12,574 nucleotides of DNA from JAIPEL01 sp050115795 (GTDB taxonomy: Bacteria > Desulfobacterota > Desulfobacteria > Desulfobacterales > CAFBRK01): contig JASFPT010000102.1 in assembly GCA_050115795.1 (NCBI GenBank), positions 1-12,574 on the forward strand. Direction: 5' to 3'. Position numbers and translations under genes: made by a program. The notes under the pieces were generated by a model, which had not been told where the DNA came from, did no database searches, and worked only from the letters and a program-made list of their open reading frames with translations. Positions 5,386 to 11,444 of this stretch are shown in pieces (the stretch's first letter is position 1; the number at the start of each line of letters is the position of its first letter).

Positions 5386-8079
5386 TCACAGCGGCAATGA
5401 AACGAGCATGACACCGGGGTCGTCCGGATCCCTCTTTTTCCTGAATCCAAACGCTTCGCAGAGCTTCAGCATGGATTTGTTTTCGGCCAGCACCTCTCCG
5501 AAGAGCTCCCCGATCCCCCGCGCCCTGCCGTAGTCGATCATGCGGCGCATGAGCATGGGGCCCAGACCCAGGCCGGTCATGTCGCGGCGAATGAGAATGG
5601 CGAATTCGGCGCGCTCGTTGTCCGGGTCCGCCGTGCAACGCACCGTGCCATGGAGCGTCGATTCTTTTTCAGAAGTCGGCTCGCACAGGACCAGGGCCAT
5701 CTCCCGCTCATAATCGATCTGGGTCAACCGCGCGGCCAGTTTGTGGGGTAGAACCTTCATCGGGTGCAAAAACCGAAGGCGGATCTCATCTTTGGAAAGC
5801 CGGGCAAAAAGAGCTTGAAGCGCCGGCTCGTCCTCCGGCCGGATGGGGCGAAGCAGCAGCGTATGACCGTCGGGAAGAGTGACGGTCTCCTCGAGTTCTT
5901 TGGGATATGGACAAATCGAAAGCCGTTGGGCGGCAGGGCGATCGGATTTGACCGCCTTGATGCGCGCGTCCACTGCCACCACTCCCTGTTCGTCTGCAAG
6001 CAGCGGATTGATATCCAGTTCGGCGATATCGGCGATGTCGCTGATCAGCTGCGACACCTTCACCAGGGTCAGTGCAATGCTGTTCAAATCCGCGGGGGGC
6101 TTGCCCCGGTACCCTTCGAGCAAACGGTATACGCGGGTGCGAAGCATGACTTCCCGGGCAAGGTGCATGTTCAGCGGCGGCAGGGCGACGGCCTTGTCCT
6201 GAATGACCTCAACGGCCGTACCCCCGTGGCCGAACAGGATTACCGGACCGAACTGCACGTCGTCGGTGACCCCGACGATCAGTTCCCTGGCGTTGGGGCG
6301 GTGCACCATCGGCTGGATGGTAAACCCGGATATCTTCGCTTCGGGGAGCTTTTCGCGAATCTGCCGCTCCATGAAATCGGCGGCTTCTGTCACCGCCTCT
6401 GGGGTGGGGAGATTCAAGGCCACGCCCCCCACATCGGACTTGTGGGTGATGTCCGGCGACAAAATTTTCAGCGCCGCCGGTACGCCCAGCGTGGCGGCGA
6501 TTTTTCCGGCCTCCTCCGGCGTCGTGGCGACAGATGTCGGTACAACGGGGATCTTGTAGGCGGCCAAAACGGCCTTTGACTCGGCCTCGGTCAGCCACCC
6601 GCGGCCTTGGGACAACGCTTCACCAACAATTTCCCGCGCCCGGTCCGTTTCCGGATCGAAGACCTCCGGAATGTCGGGGGGCGTTTCCATGAGCGTTTCC
6701 TGGCTGCGGCGGTGGCGGACCATCTGCATGCACCCCCGGATCGCTTCGGTCGGTGTCTCATAGGTGGGGATCTTGTTTTCGGCAAAAATCCTGCGGGCCT
6801 CCCGTGGAGAATCGATCCCCAGCCAGCTGGTGAATATTCCCCGGGAAGTTGCCTTCGAACCGCTTCTTTTCAAGGTTTCGACCACGACCTTTGCGGCCTC
6901 CGTGCTCGAGGCCACCGCCGTGGGGCAGTTGATCACCAGCAGTGCGTCGATCCCTTCGTCGTCGAGGAGCGCCTCCAGGGCATCGACATATCGACCCGGC
7001 GGGGCATCGCCGACGATGTCCACCGGGTTGCCGTGGGACCAGGTCTTCGGGAGGACCCGGTTCAACCGGTCGATGGTTTCGGGCGACAAAACGGCCAGAC
7101 GCCCCTTTTTATCGACCAGTACGTCGGTGGCCATCACCCCCATGCCCCCGCCGTTGGTCAAAATGGCCAACCGATCTCCTGTAAAGGGGTTGGCCTTGGC
7201 CAAGGTTTCCACCGAATCGAAGAGGGCCTGCATGTCCATCACCCGCAGCATCCCGGCACGCAGAAAGGCGGCATTGTAGACCTCGTCGGCTCCGGCCAAA
7301 GCACCGGTGTGCGAAGCAGCGGCCCGGGCGCCCTCCAAATGACGCCCGGCCTTGACCACGATCACCGGTTTCATCCGGGCCGCCGCCCGGGCCGCAGACA
7401 TGAACTTTCGGGTGTGGGTGACGGCCTCGATGTAGAGCAGGATCGCTCTGGTGCTCAAATCGGTGGCCAGATAGTCGAGCATGTCCCCGAAATCGACATC
7501 GGCCATGTCCCCGAGGGAGACGAAATGGGAAAATCCGATTCCCTTCGACGTGGCCCAGTCGAGTACCGAGGTCTGAACCGCACCGGATTGGGCGACGAAA
7601 GCGATATTCCCACCAAGGGGGGGAACATGGCCGAAGCTCGCATTCAGGCCGACCTTGGGCACCATGATGCCGAGGCAGTTGGGGCCCACAATGCGCAGCA
7701 GGTGCGGTCGTGCCGCTTCGAGCATCTGGGTGCACAGCCATTGCCCTTTTTCGCTGCCCCCTTCGCCGAAGCCGGCCGTGATCACCACTGCCGATCGGGT
7801 GCCCCGAGCGCCCAGCTCCTGGATCATCCGGGGAACCGTATCGGGCGGAGTGGCGATCACCGCCAGGTCCGGTGCTTTGGGCAGACTGCCCAGATCGGGA
7901 TAGGCGCGAAGCCCTTCGATGGTCTCGTACTTGGAATTTACCGGGAAAATGTCGCCCGAAAAACCTGCGGTCACCAGATTGTGGGCAAGGACGGCGCCGA
8001 TGGAGCCCGGTCTTTGGCTTGCACCGAGCAGGGCAACGGAAGAAGGGCTGAACATGCCATCGAGGTTGCGGATCGTCAT
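5386..8079 (-). CDS. ADP-forming acyl-CoA synthetase/GNAT acetyltransferase fusion, PatZ (Pat/YfiQ)-like
   Basis: 897 residues, close to E. coli PatZ (886), with the same domain order. Residues 10-135 are a CoA-binding Rossmann domain (SSVALLGASQRPGSIG). Residues 150-460 are succinyl-CoA-ligase-like domains with ARAAASHTGALAG, in which His257 aligns with the phosphohistidine of ADP-forming acetyl-CoA synthetases. Residues 485-715 are an ATP-grasp domain with ITHKSDVGGV (His546) and VILFGHGGTAVEV. Residues 735-897 are a GNAT domain with AEFAILIRRDMTGLGLGPML, where Glu825 is the likely base and the glycine-rich turn binds acetyl-CoA. The ATG at 8077-8079 follows GGGAGGAAG. Pat enzymes acetylate and silence AMP-forming acetyl-CoA synthetase, and one is encoded next door. 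Both ligase histidines are present, so the ligase half may be active and not only a sensor. Substrates are unproven. Confidence 0.88.
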   Translation of the reverse strand: MTIRNLDGMFSPSSVALLGASQRPGSIGAVLAHNLVTAGFSGDIFPVNSKYETIEGLRAYPDLGSLPKAPDLAVIATPPDTVPRMIQELGARGTRSAVVITAGFGEGGSEKGQWLCTQMLEAARPHLLRIVGPNCLGIMVPKVGLNASFGHVPPLGGNIAFVAQSGAVQTSVLDWATSKGIGFSHFVSLGDMADVDFGDMLDYLATDLSTRAILLYIEAVTHTRKFMSAARAAARMKPVIVVKAGRHLEGARAAASHTGALAGADEVYNAAFLRAGMLRVMDMQALFDSVETLAKANPFTGDRLAILTNGGGMGVMATDVLVDKKGRLAVLSPETIDRLNRVLPKTWSHGNPVDIVGDAPPGRYVDALEALLDDEGIDALLVINCPTAVASSTEAAKVVVETLKRSGSKATSRGIFTSWLGIDSPREARRIFAENKIPTYETPTEAIRGCMQMVRHRRSQETLMETPPDIPEVFDPETDRAREIVGEALSQGRGWLTEAESKAVLAAYKIPVVPTSVATTPEEAGKIAATLGVPAALKILSPDITHKSDVGGVALNLPTPEAVTEAADFMERQIREKLPEAKISGFTIQPMVHRPNARELIVGVTDDVQFGPVILFGHGGTAVEVIQDKAVALPPLNMHLAREVMLRTRVYRLLEGYRGKPPADLNSIALTLVKVSQLISDIADIAELDINPLLADEQGVVAVDARIKAVKSDRPAAQRLSICPYPKELEETVTLPDGHTLLLRPIRPEDEPALQALFARLSKDEIRLRFLHPMKVLPHKLAARLTQIDYEREMALVLCEPTSEKESTLHGTVRCTADPDNERAEFAILIRRDMTGLGLGPMLMRRMIDYGRARGIGELFGEVLAENKSMLKLCEAFGFRKKRDPDDPGVMLVSLPL

Positions 8080-8446
8080 GGACTTCCTCCCCTGTGGTTT
8101 GCCTCGCCAAACCCGATGCGATCACTGCGATAGGTAGCCGCCTGCAACTACATCTATACCAAATGCCGCACAGAGGGAATTGACAAATGGAACGAACATA
8201 GATGATTTCGATGCTTCCGGCACAAAGCGATAGATACAATGGATTTGACACGCTTTGCGGGTGCCGATAGGGGATACAGCTGTGGGCGCCGACGGTGGAT
8301 GCAAGCGGCCGAGGCAAGGCGGGGGCGGAGGTTTTTTTTTGTCTGCCCGGAATACGGAAAGGCATTTGAAACCGACCAGACAGGGTCGCCCGTGCGCTTT
8401 TATCGCCGTTTCGCCGTCCGCGGAACCCGCCAAGAGGAGCGATCGC
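8080..8446. promoter_or_regulatory. Divergent intergenic region before the ligase/GNAT and YbaK genes
   Basis: These 367 bases hold no gene I can support. TTGACA occurs at 8180-8185 and 8245-8250 on the plus strand, and TACAAT at 8235-8240 could be a -10 box, but no pair has both a good match and 16-18 base spacing. On the minus strand TATAGA (plus positions 8156-8161 approximately) could serve the ligase/GNAT gene. A run of nine T follows a G-rich stretch near 8332-8340. An in-frame extension of the YbaK gene back to 8255 is open but low in similarity. Confidence 0.3.
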
Positions 8447-8908
8447 GTGTCTACCCGGGCCATTGCGTATCTCAAGCAGAAAAAGGTGCCCTTCGATGTG
8501 GTCAAATACGACCACCAAGAAAAAGGGGCCGAGTTTGCGGCAAGGGCCGTGGGGTTTCCTTTGGAGGCGACCGTCAAGACCCTTGTGGTGGACCTGGGTG
8601 GGGGGAGGCACGTACTGGCGCTGGTGCCCGGGCACCGTCAGCTCGACCTCAAGAAACTGGCCCGGGTCTGCAAGGTCAAGCGGGCCGTCATGGCCGACAC
8701 GGCCGCGGCCGAGCGGCTCACCGGCTATCTGGTGGGGGGCATCAGCCCCTTTGCCACCAAACAGCGAATTTCCGCGATCATGGAAAAGGGGCTGCTCTCG
8801 TCGGGCCGGGTCCTGGTCAATGCGGGGCAGCGGGGGACCATGCTGAAAATGGCGCCGGCAGATATCGCCGCGGCCCTCCAGTGTCCCGCAGCCGAGATTT
8901 CGGAATAA
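8447..8908 (+). CDS. ybaK: YbaK/EbsC-family aminoacyl-tRNA deacylase
   Basis: A 153-residue protein of the YbaK/ProX editing family, which hydrolyses mischarged tRNA; E. coli YbaK clears Cys-tRNA(Pro) and is of similar length (about 159). Visible signatures are TRAIAYLKQKKVPFDVVKYD at the start, EATVKTLVVDL with the catalytic-type Lys44, LVPGHRQLDLKKLARVCKVK, and the glycine loop YLVGGISPFATKQ. I choose the GTG at 8447 because AGAGGAG lies six bases ahead and the family begins here. The frame is open back to 8255, but that segment is unlike the family. It is the first gene of a same-direction run, with selD 87 bases downstream. Whether its specificity is Cys-tRNA(Pro) or another mischarged tRNA cannot be told. 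A link with Sec decoding is suggested only by position. Confidence 0.88.
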   Translation: MSTRAIAYLKQKKVPFDVVKYDHQEKGAEFAARAVGFPLEATVKTLVVDLGGGRHVLALVPGHRQLDLKKLARVCKVKRAVMADTAAAERLTGYLVGGISPFATKQRISAIMEKGLLSSGRVLVNAGQRGTMLKMAPADIAAALQCPAAEISE

Positions 8909-8995
8909 AATCGCCCCTCGATTCGGTGAGCAGCGGCCCTGCCGCCCTGCACCATGGGAGATGACGCATCGCGTGACCGGAGGTACGGGCGTTCG

Positions 8996-10048
8996 ATGAC
9001 AGGCGAAAAACAAAAAAGGCGATTGACGGAGACCGTTGCCGGCTCCGGTTGAGCCTCCAAACTGCCGCCGGGGGACCTGGAGCGGGCGCTTTGCGGGCTG
9101 GCGTTTCCGACCGATGCCAACGTGATCGTGGGGCTTTCGAGGGCGGACGATGCCGGGGTCTACAAAATTTCCGATGACCTCGCCCTGATCCAGACGGTCG
9201 ATTTCTTCACACCGATCGTCGACGATCCCTACATGTTCGGGCAGATCGCCGCCGCCAATGCCCTGAGCGACGTCTATGCCATGGGCGGGGTACCCAAAAC
9301 GGCGATGAACCTGGTCTGCTTCCCGGCCCGGGAGCTGGACCTCTCCGTTTTGCGGGAGATCGTCCAAGGCGGGATCGACAAGGTCAAAGAGGCCGAATGC
9401 GTTCTGATCGGCGGCCACACCGTCGAGGACAAGGAGCTCAAATACGGGTTGTCGGTGACCGGCATCGTCCATCCGGCCCGGGTGCTGGCCAAGCGATCCC
9501 TGCGGCCGGGAGATCGGCTGGTGATCACCAAGCCGGTGGGCACCGGCATCGTCAGCACCGCCATCAAGGCCGGCCTGGCATCTGCAACGGTCGCCGAACG
9601 GGTCGCCCGGCAGATGGCCGCCCTGAACCGGGACGCGGCGAATGTCATGGCGGGATTTCCGGTCCACGCCTGCACCGACGTGACCGGCTTCGGCCTGATC
9701 GGACACCTCGCCGAGATGGTGGACAAAAGCGGGTGCAGCGTCCGGCTCGAGTCGGCAGCCGTTCCGCTGATCGCCGAGGCGTTGGAATACGCGGGCATGG
9801 GGCTGATTCCGGCCGGCGCCTACCGGAACCGGGAATTCCGGCAGCAGATGGTGGACCGGTCCCCGGGGGTGAAGACAGCCGTGGAGGATCTCCTCTACGA
9901 TCCCCAGACCTCCGGGGGGCTTTTGATCTGCGTTGCAGAAGAAAGGGCGCCTGCCCTTGTTGACGCCCTGAAGGCTGCCGGCATCGATGCCGCCGCCGCC
10001 ATCGGGGACGTCCGGCAAGGGCCGGAAGAAAAGATTTATCTGGAATAA
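8996..10048 (+). CDS. selD: Selenide, water dikinase SelD, selenoprotein form with Sec19
   Basis: SelD makes selenophosphate from selenide and ATP, the selenium donor for selenocysteine and modified tRNA. Read through one in-frame UGA (9050-9052), the gene encodes 350 residues, matching the family (E. coli 347). The N-terminus is then TETVAGSGUASKLPPGDLER. Sec19 takes the place of the catalytic Cys17 of E. coli SelD, and U-x-x-K keeps the essential lysine (Lys22) three residues later. Without readthrough the frame begins only at GTG 9122 and lacks the active site. After it come DAGVYKISDDLALIQTVDFF, AAANALSDVYAMGG, LIGGHTVED, CTDVTGFGLIGHLAEM and DPQTSGGLL. ATG 8996 has GGAGGT at 8979-8984, 11 bases ahead. 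yedF follows, a known partner of selenium genes. A sequencing error at 9050 is possible but unlikely, because this is exactly the site where SelD carries Sec in other organisms. Confidence 0.93.
9050..9088 (+). promoter_or_regulatory. Sec UGA codon and probable bacterial SECIS element in selD
   Basis: The UGA at 9050-9052 is followed at once by sequence able to fold: CTCCA (9055-9059) pairs with TGGAG (9078-9082), leaving a G-rich apex in between. Bacterial SECIS hairpins lie inside the coding region just after UGA and present G/U bases to SelB. The lower stem is clear by eye; the exact upper stem and loop are not. Confidence 0.6.
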
Positions 10049-10066
10049 GGCGGTGTGCGGTAAGTG

Positions 10067-10180
10067 GTTTGTCGTTTGCCGTTTGTCGTCTGTCGTGCAT
10101 GGAGACACCTGTCGATTGCGACAACTCGCGGCACCGCCCATTGGCCGGAAACCACCGACCACGAACCACCTGCCACAAAC
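10067..10180. repeat. Two opposed arrays of degenerate 7-base repeats around a small hairpin
   Basis: Four heptamers run head to tail at 10067-10094 (GTTTGTC, GTTTGCC, GTTTGTC, GTCTGTC). Four more with the pattern CAC-NN-RC or close to it (CACCGAC, CACGAAC, CACCTGC, CACAAAC) lie at 10153-10180, that is G/T-rich heptamers on the other strand. Between them TGTCG-ATTG-CGACA (10110-10123) forms a hairpin. The block fills most of the 150-base gap between selD and yedF. It resembles short tandem heptamer repeats known from cyanobacteria and other bacteria. Its function is unknown. Confidence 0.65.
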
Positions 10181-10198
10181 ATATTGCGGAGCAATGCC

Positions 10199-10795
10199 AT
10201 GAAAGAAATCGATGCCCGGGGATTGGCCTGCCCGGCGCCTGTGCTGCAGGCCAAGGCGGCGGTCGAGCAGGAGGGGGCCAGTCGGGTCAAGGTGTTCGTG
10301 GACAATGAGGCAGCTCAGCAGAACGTAAAACGGTTCCTGGCGTCGAAGGGGTTTTCGGTCGAGCTGGGCCGCTCCGGAGACGATTTCGTCGTCGACGGCA
10401 CCGGTGACGGAGAACCGGCGGCCGAAGAAGCACCCATCGTCTGCACGGACAGCGACCTGAAAAAAATTTTGGTCATGTGCTCTGCGGACCGGATGGGCAC
10501 CGGAGACGACGACCTGGGCCGGGCGCTGATGGTCAACTTCCTCAAGACCCTCGAAGAGATGGGCCCGGAGCTGTGGCGGCTGGTTTTCGTCAACAGCGGG
10601 GTGAAGCTGACCGTCGAAGGTTCGGCGGTGACAGACGTTCTCCAGGGCTATGAAAAGACGGGTCTGACCATCCTGGTCTGTGGAACCTGCCTGAACCATT
10701 TCCATCTGCTGGAGAAAAAGAAGGTGGGCGCAACCACCAACATGCTCGACATCATCACATCCCTGCAACTCGCCGACAAGGTCATCAACCTCTAG
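10199..10795 (+). CDS. yedF: Selenium-metabolism sulfurtransferase-like protein YedF (TusA-DsrE fusion)
   Basis: A 198-residue two-domain protein found with selenium genes in many bacteria; its exact reaction is not established. Residues 1-70 are a TusA/SirA-like domain with DARGLACPAPVLQAK, holding the CPxP motif (Cys11) that carries persulfide in TusA. Residues about 88-198 are a DsrE-like domain with SDLKKILVMCSADRMGTGDD and a C-x-x-C motif at Cys161-Cys164 (LVCGTCLNHFHLL). ATG 10199 matches the family start (MKEIDARGL) and has GGAG at 10188-10191. The in-frame extension back to 10064 is repeat sequence. It follows selD by 150 bases filled with heptamer repeats, so cotranscription is likely but not certain. 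A role in carrying reduced selenium or sulfur towards SelD is the usual proposal and an inference here. Confidence 0.9.
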   Translation: MKEIDARGLACPAPVLQAKAAVEQEGASRVKVFVDNEAAQQNVKRFLASKGFSVELGRSGDDFVVDGTGDGEPAAEEAPIVCTDSDLKKILVMCSADRMGTGDDDLGRALMVNFLKTLEEMGPELWRLVFVNSGVKLTVEGSAVTDVLQGYEKTGLTILVCGTCLNHFHLLEKKKVGATTNMLDIITSLQLADKVINL

Positions 10796-10822
10796 CCCAC
10801 CGACGATCGCCTGTCGTCATGC

Positions 10823-10850
10823 GGCCGAAGTCTTGGCCCGCCTTTTCTTT
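10823..10850 (+). terminator. Probable Rho-independent terminator after yedF
   Basis: GGCCGA (10823-10828) pairs with TTGGCC (10833-10838), with one G-U pair, around an AGTC tetraloop, and CGCC then TTTTCTTT (10843-10850) follow. It lies 28 bases after the yedF stop. This would close the ybaK-selD-yedF unit and leave the DsrE and dapF-like genes with their own promoter. Confidence 0.55.
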
Positions 10851-10932
10851 GCGGTTTGCGCTCCTTCTTTTCTGTCCGGTGCGATAGGGCGGCGCGTCTT
10901 TCCCCGAAGAACCCCGTGTCCGGCGGAATCGA

Positions 10933-11127
10933 TTGGGCCGCCGCGCTGCTGCATTTTGTGCCGAGCGGCGGGTTGACGGGCAAACATGGATTAGACTTGC
11001 AATCATCGTCGGCATCGTTTTAGGCTTTTTCACAACGCTTCTTTGGTGGTCTCGATCTCCCGGCTCACGGGAAAACGATGTGGCCCGGGTGCCGAAAATC
11101 TACCCCGGGGACAGGAAAAAGCGATGA
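10933..11127 (+). CDS. Possible small single-pass membrane protein
   Basis: This is a 64-codon frame beginning at TTG 10933, the only standard start in the frame after the TAG at 10885. It encodes one clear hydrophobic helix (TWIRLAIIVGIVLGFFTTLLWW, about residues 18-39) followed by a hydrophilic, basic tail ending PGDRKKR. Its TGA overlaps the ATG of the DsrE gene (ATGA, 11124-11127), an arrangement typical of translationally coupled genes. Against it: the start is a TTG with only a weak GGCGGA ahead, and the first 17 residues are Arg-rich and look non-coding. I do not recognise the family. If real, it would place an inner-membrane partner next to the selenocysteine DsrE protein. Confidence 0.4.
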   Translation: MGRRAAAFCAERRVDGQTWIRLAIIVGIVLGFFTTLLWWSRSPGSRENDVARVPKIYPGDRKKR

Positions 11128-11435
11128 AAACACTCTTTATCATTTCCACGGACGATGCCGAGACGGCATACAATGCGATGCGGCTGGCAAGCGTGGCCGT
11201 CGAAAAGGGCGATGAAGTGAACGTTTTTATGCTCGGCAAAGGGGTTCTATATGAACAGTTCAGCAATGACCAATTCAATGTGATTGATCAGGTGAACCAA
11301 TTCGAAGGCGACTTCTATGTCTGAGGGGTCTGCTTGAAATCCCACGGTCTGGAGGGATCCAGCACATGCCCCATCGCCTGGATGGACGATCTTTACGAAC
11401 TGTCCGCGGAAGCCGACAAGGTCTTTACATTTTGA
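11124..11435 (+). CDS. DsrE-family selenoprotein, Sec67
   Basis: Read through the in-frame UGA at 11322-11324, this is a 103-residue DsrE/DsrF-like protein, the usual length for the family. Before the UGA: MKTLFIISTDDAETAYNAMR, then FMLGKGVLYE and FEGDFYV. After it, the same frame continues UGVCLKSHGLEG, SSTCPIAWMDDLYELSAEAD and KVFTF to a TGA, which is the normal DsrE C-terminus. Family members carry Cys where Sec67 falls, and the YedF domain upstream has C-G-T-C aligned with this U-G-V-C. DsrE-fold proteins handle thiol-bound sulfur, and DsrE-like selenoproteins have been described in environmental surveys. The ATG has AGGA eight bases ahead and overlaps the stop of the small membrane frame. 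dapF-like begins nine bases after the stop. Ordinary gene callers would end it at residue 66. The substrate and partner are unknown. Confidence 0.88.
11322..11358 (+). promoter_or_regulatory. Sec UGA codon and probable bacterial SECIS hairpin in the DsrE-family gene
   Basis: After the UGA at 11322-11324, ATCCC (11339-11343) pairs with GGGAT (11354-11358) around a ten-base loop ACGGTCTGGA. The loop contains GGTC, as does the E. coli fdhF SECIS loop recognised by SelB. Counting U of UGA as 1, GGTC falls at 25-28, against 22-25 in fdhF, inside the range known for bacterial SECIS elements. Confidence 0.65.
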
Positions 11436-11444
11436 GGCGTGGAA

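Noticed and set aside
6607..8133. A 508-codon open frame on the plus strand
   Set aside because: It lies antisense to the well-supported ligase/GNAT gene, shows no recognisable domain and has no ribosome-binding site.
8255..8446. N-terminal extension of the YbaK gene to an upstream start
   Set aside because: The extra 64 residues are Gly/Arg-rich and unlike the family, while GTG 8447 has a good AGAGGAG site and starts where YbaK proteins start.
8996..9121. A nonsense mutation or pseudogene as the explanation of the broken selD frame
   Set aside because: There is exactly one stop, it is UGA, it sits at the catalytic Cys position of SelD, the sequence on both sides is well kept, and a second gene nearby shows the same pattern.
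7109..10768. A 1219-codon open frame on the minus strand
   Set aside because: It runs antisense through ybaK, selD and yedF and overlaps part of the ligase/GNAT gene. Its translation is low-complexity and Arg/Gly/Pro-rich with no family motif. It is a by-product of high-GC codon use on the opposite strand.
11124..11324. A truncated 66-residue DsrE protein
   Set aside because: The frame after the UGA encodes the missing conserved part of the family and ends at a proper stop just before the next gene, so Sec readthrough explains the data better.
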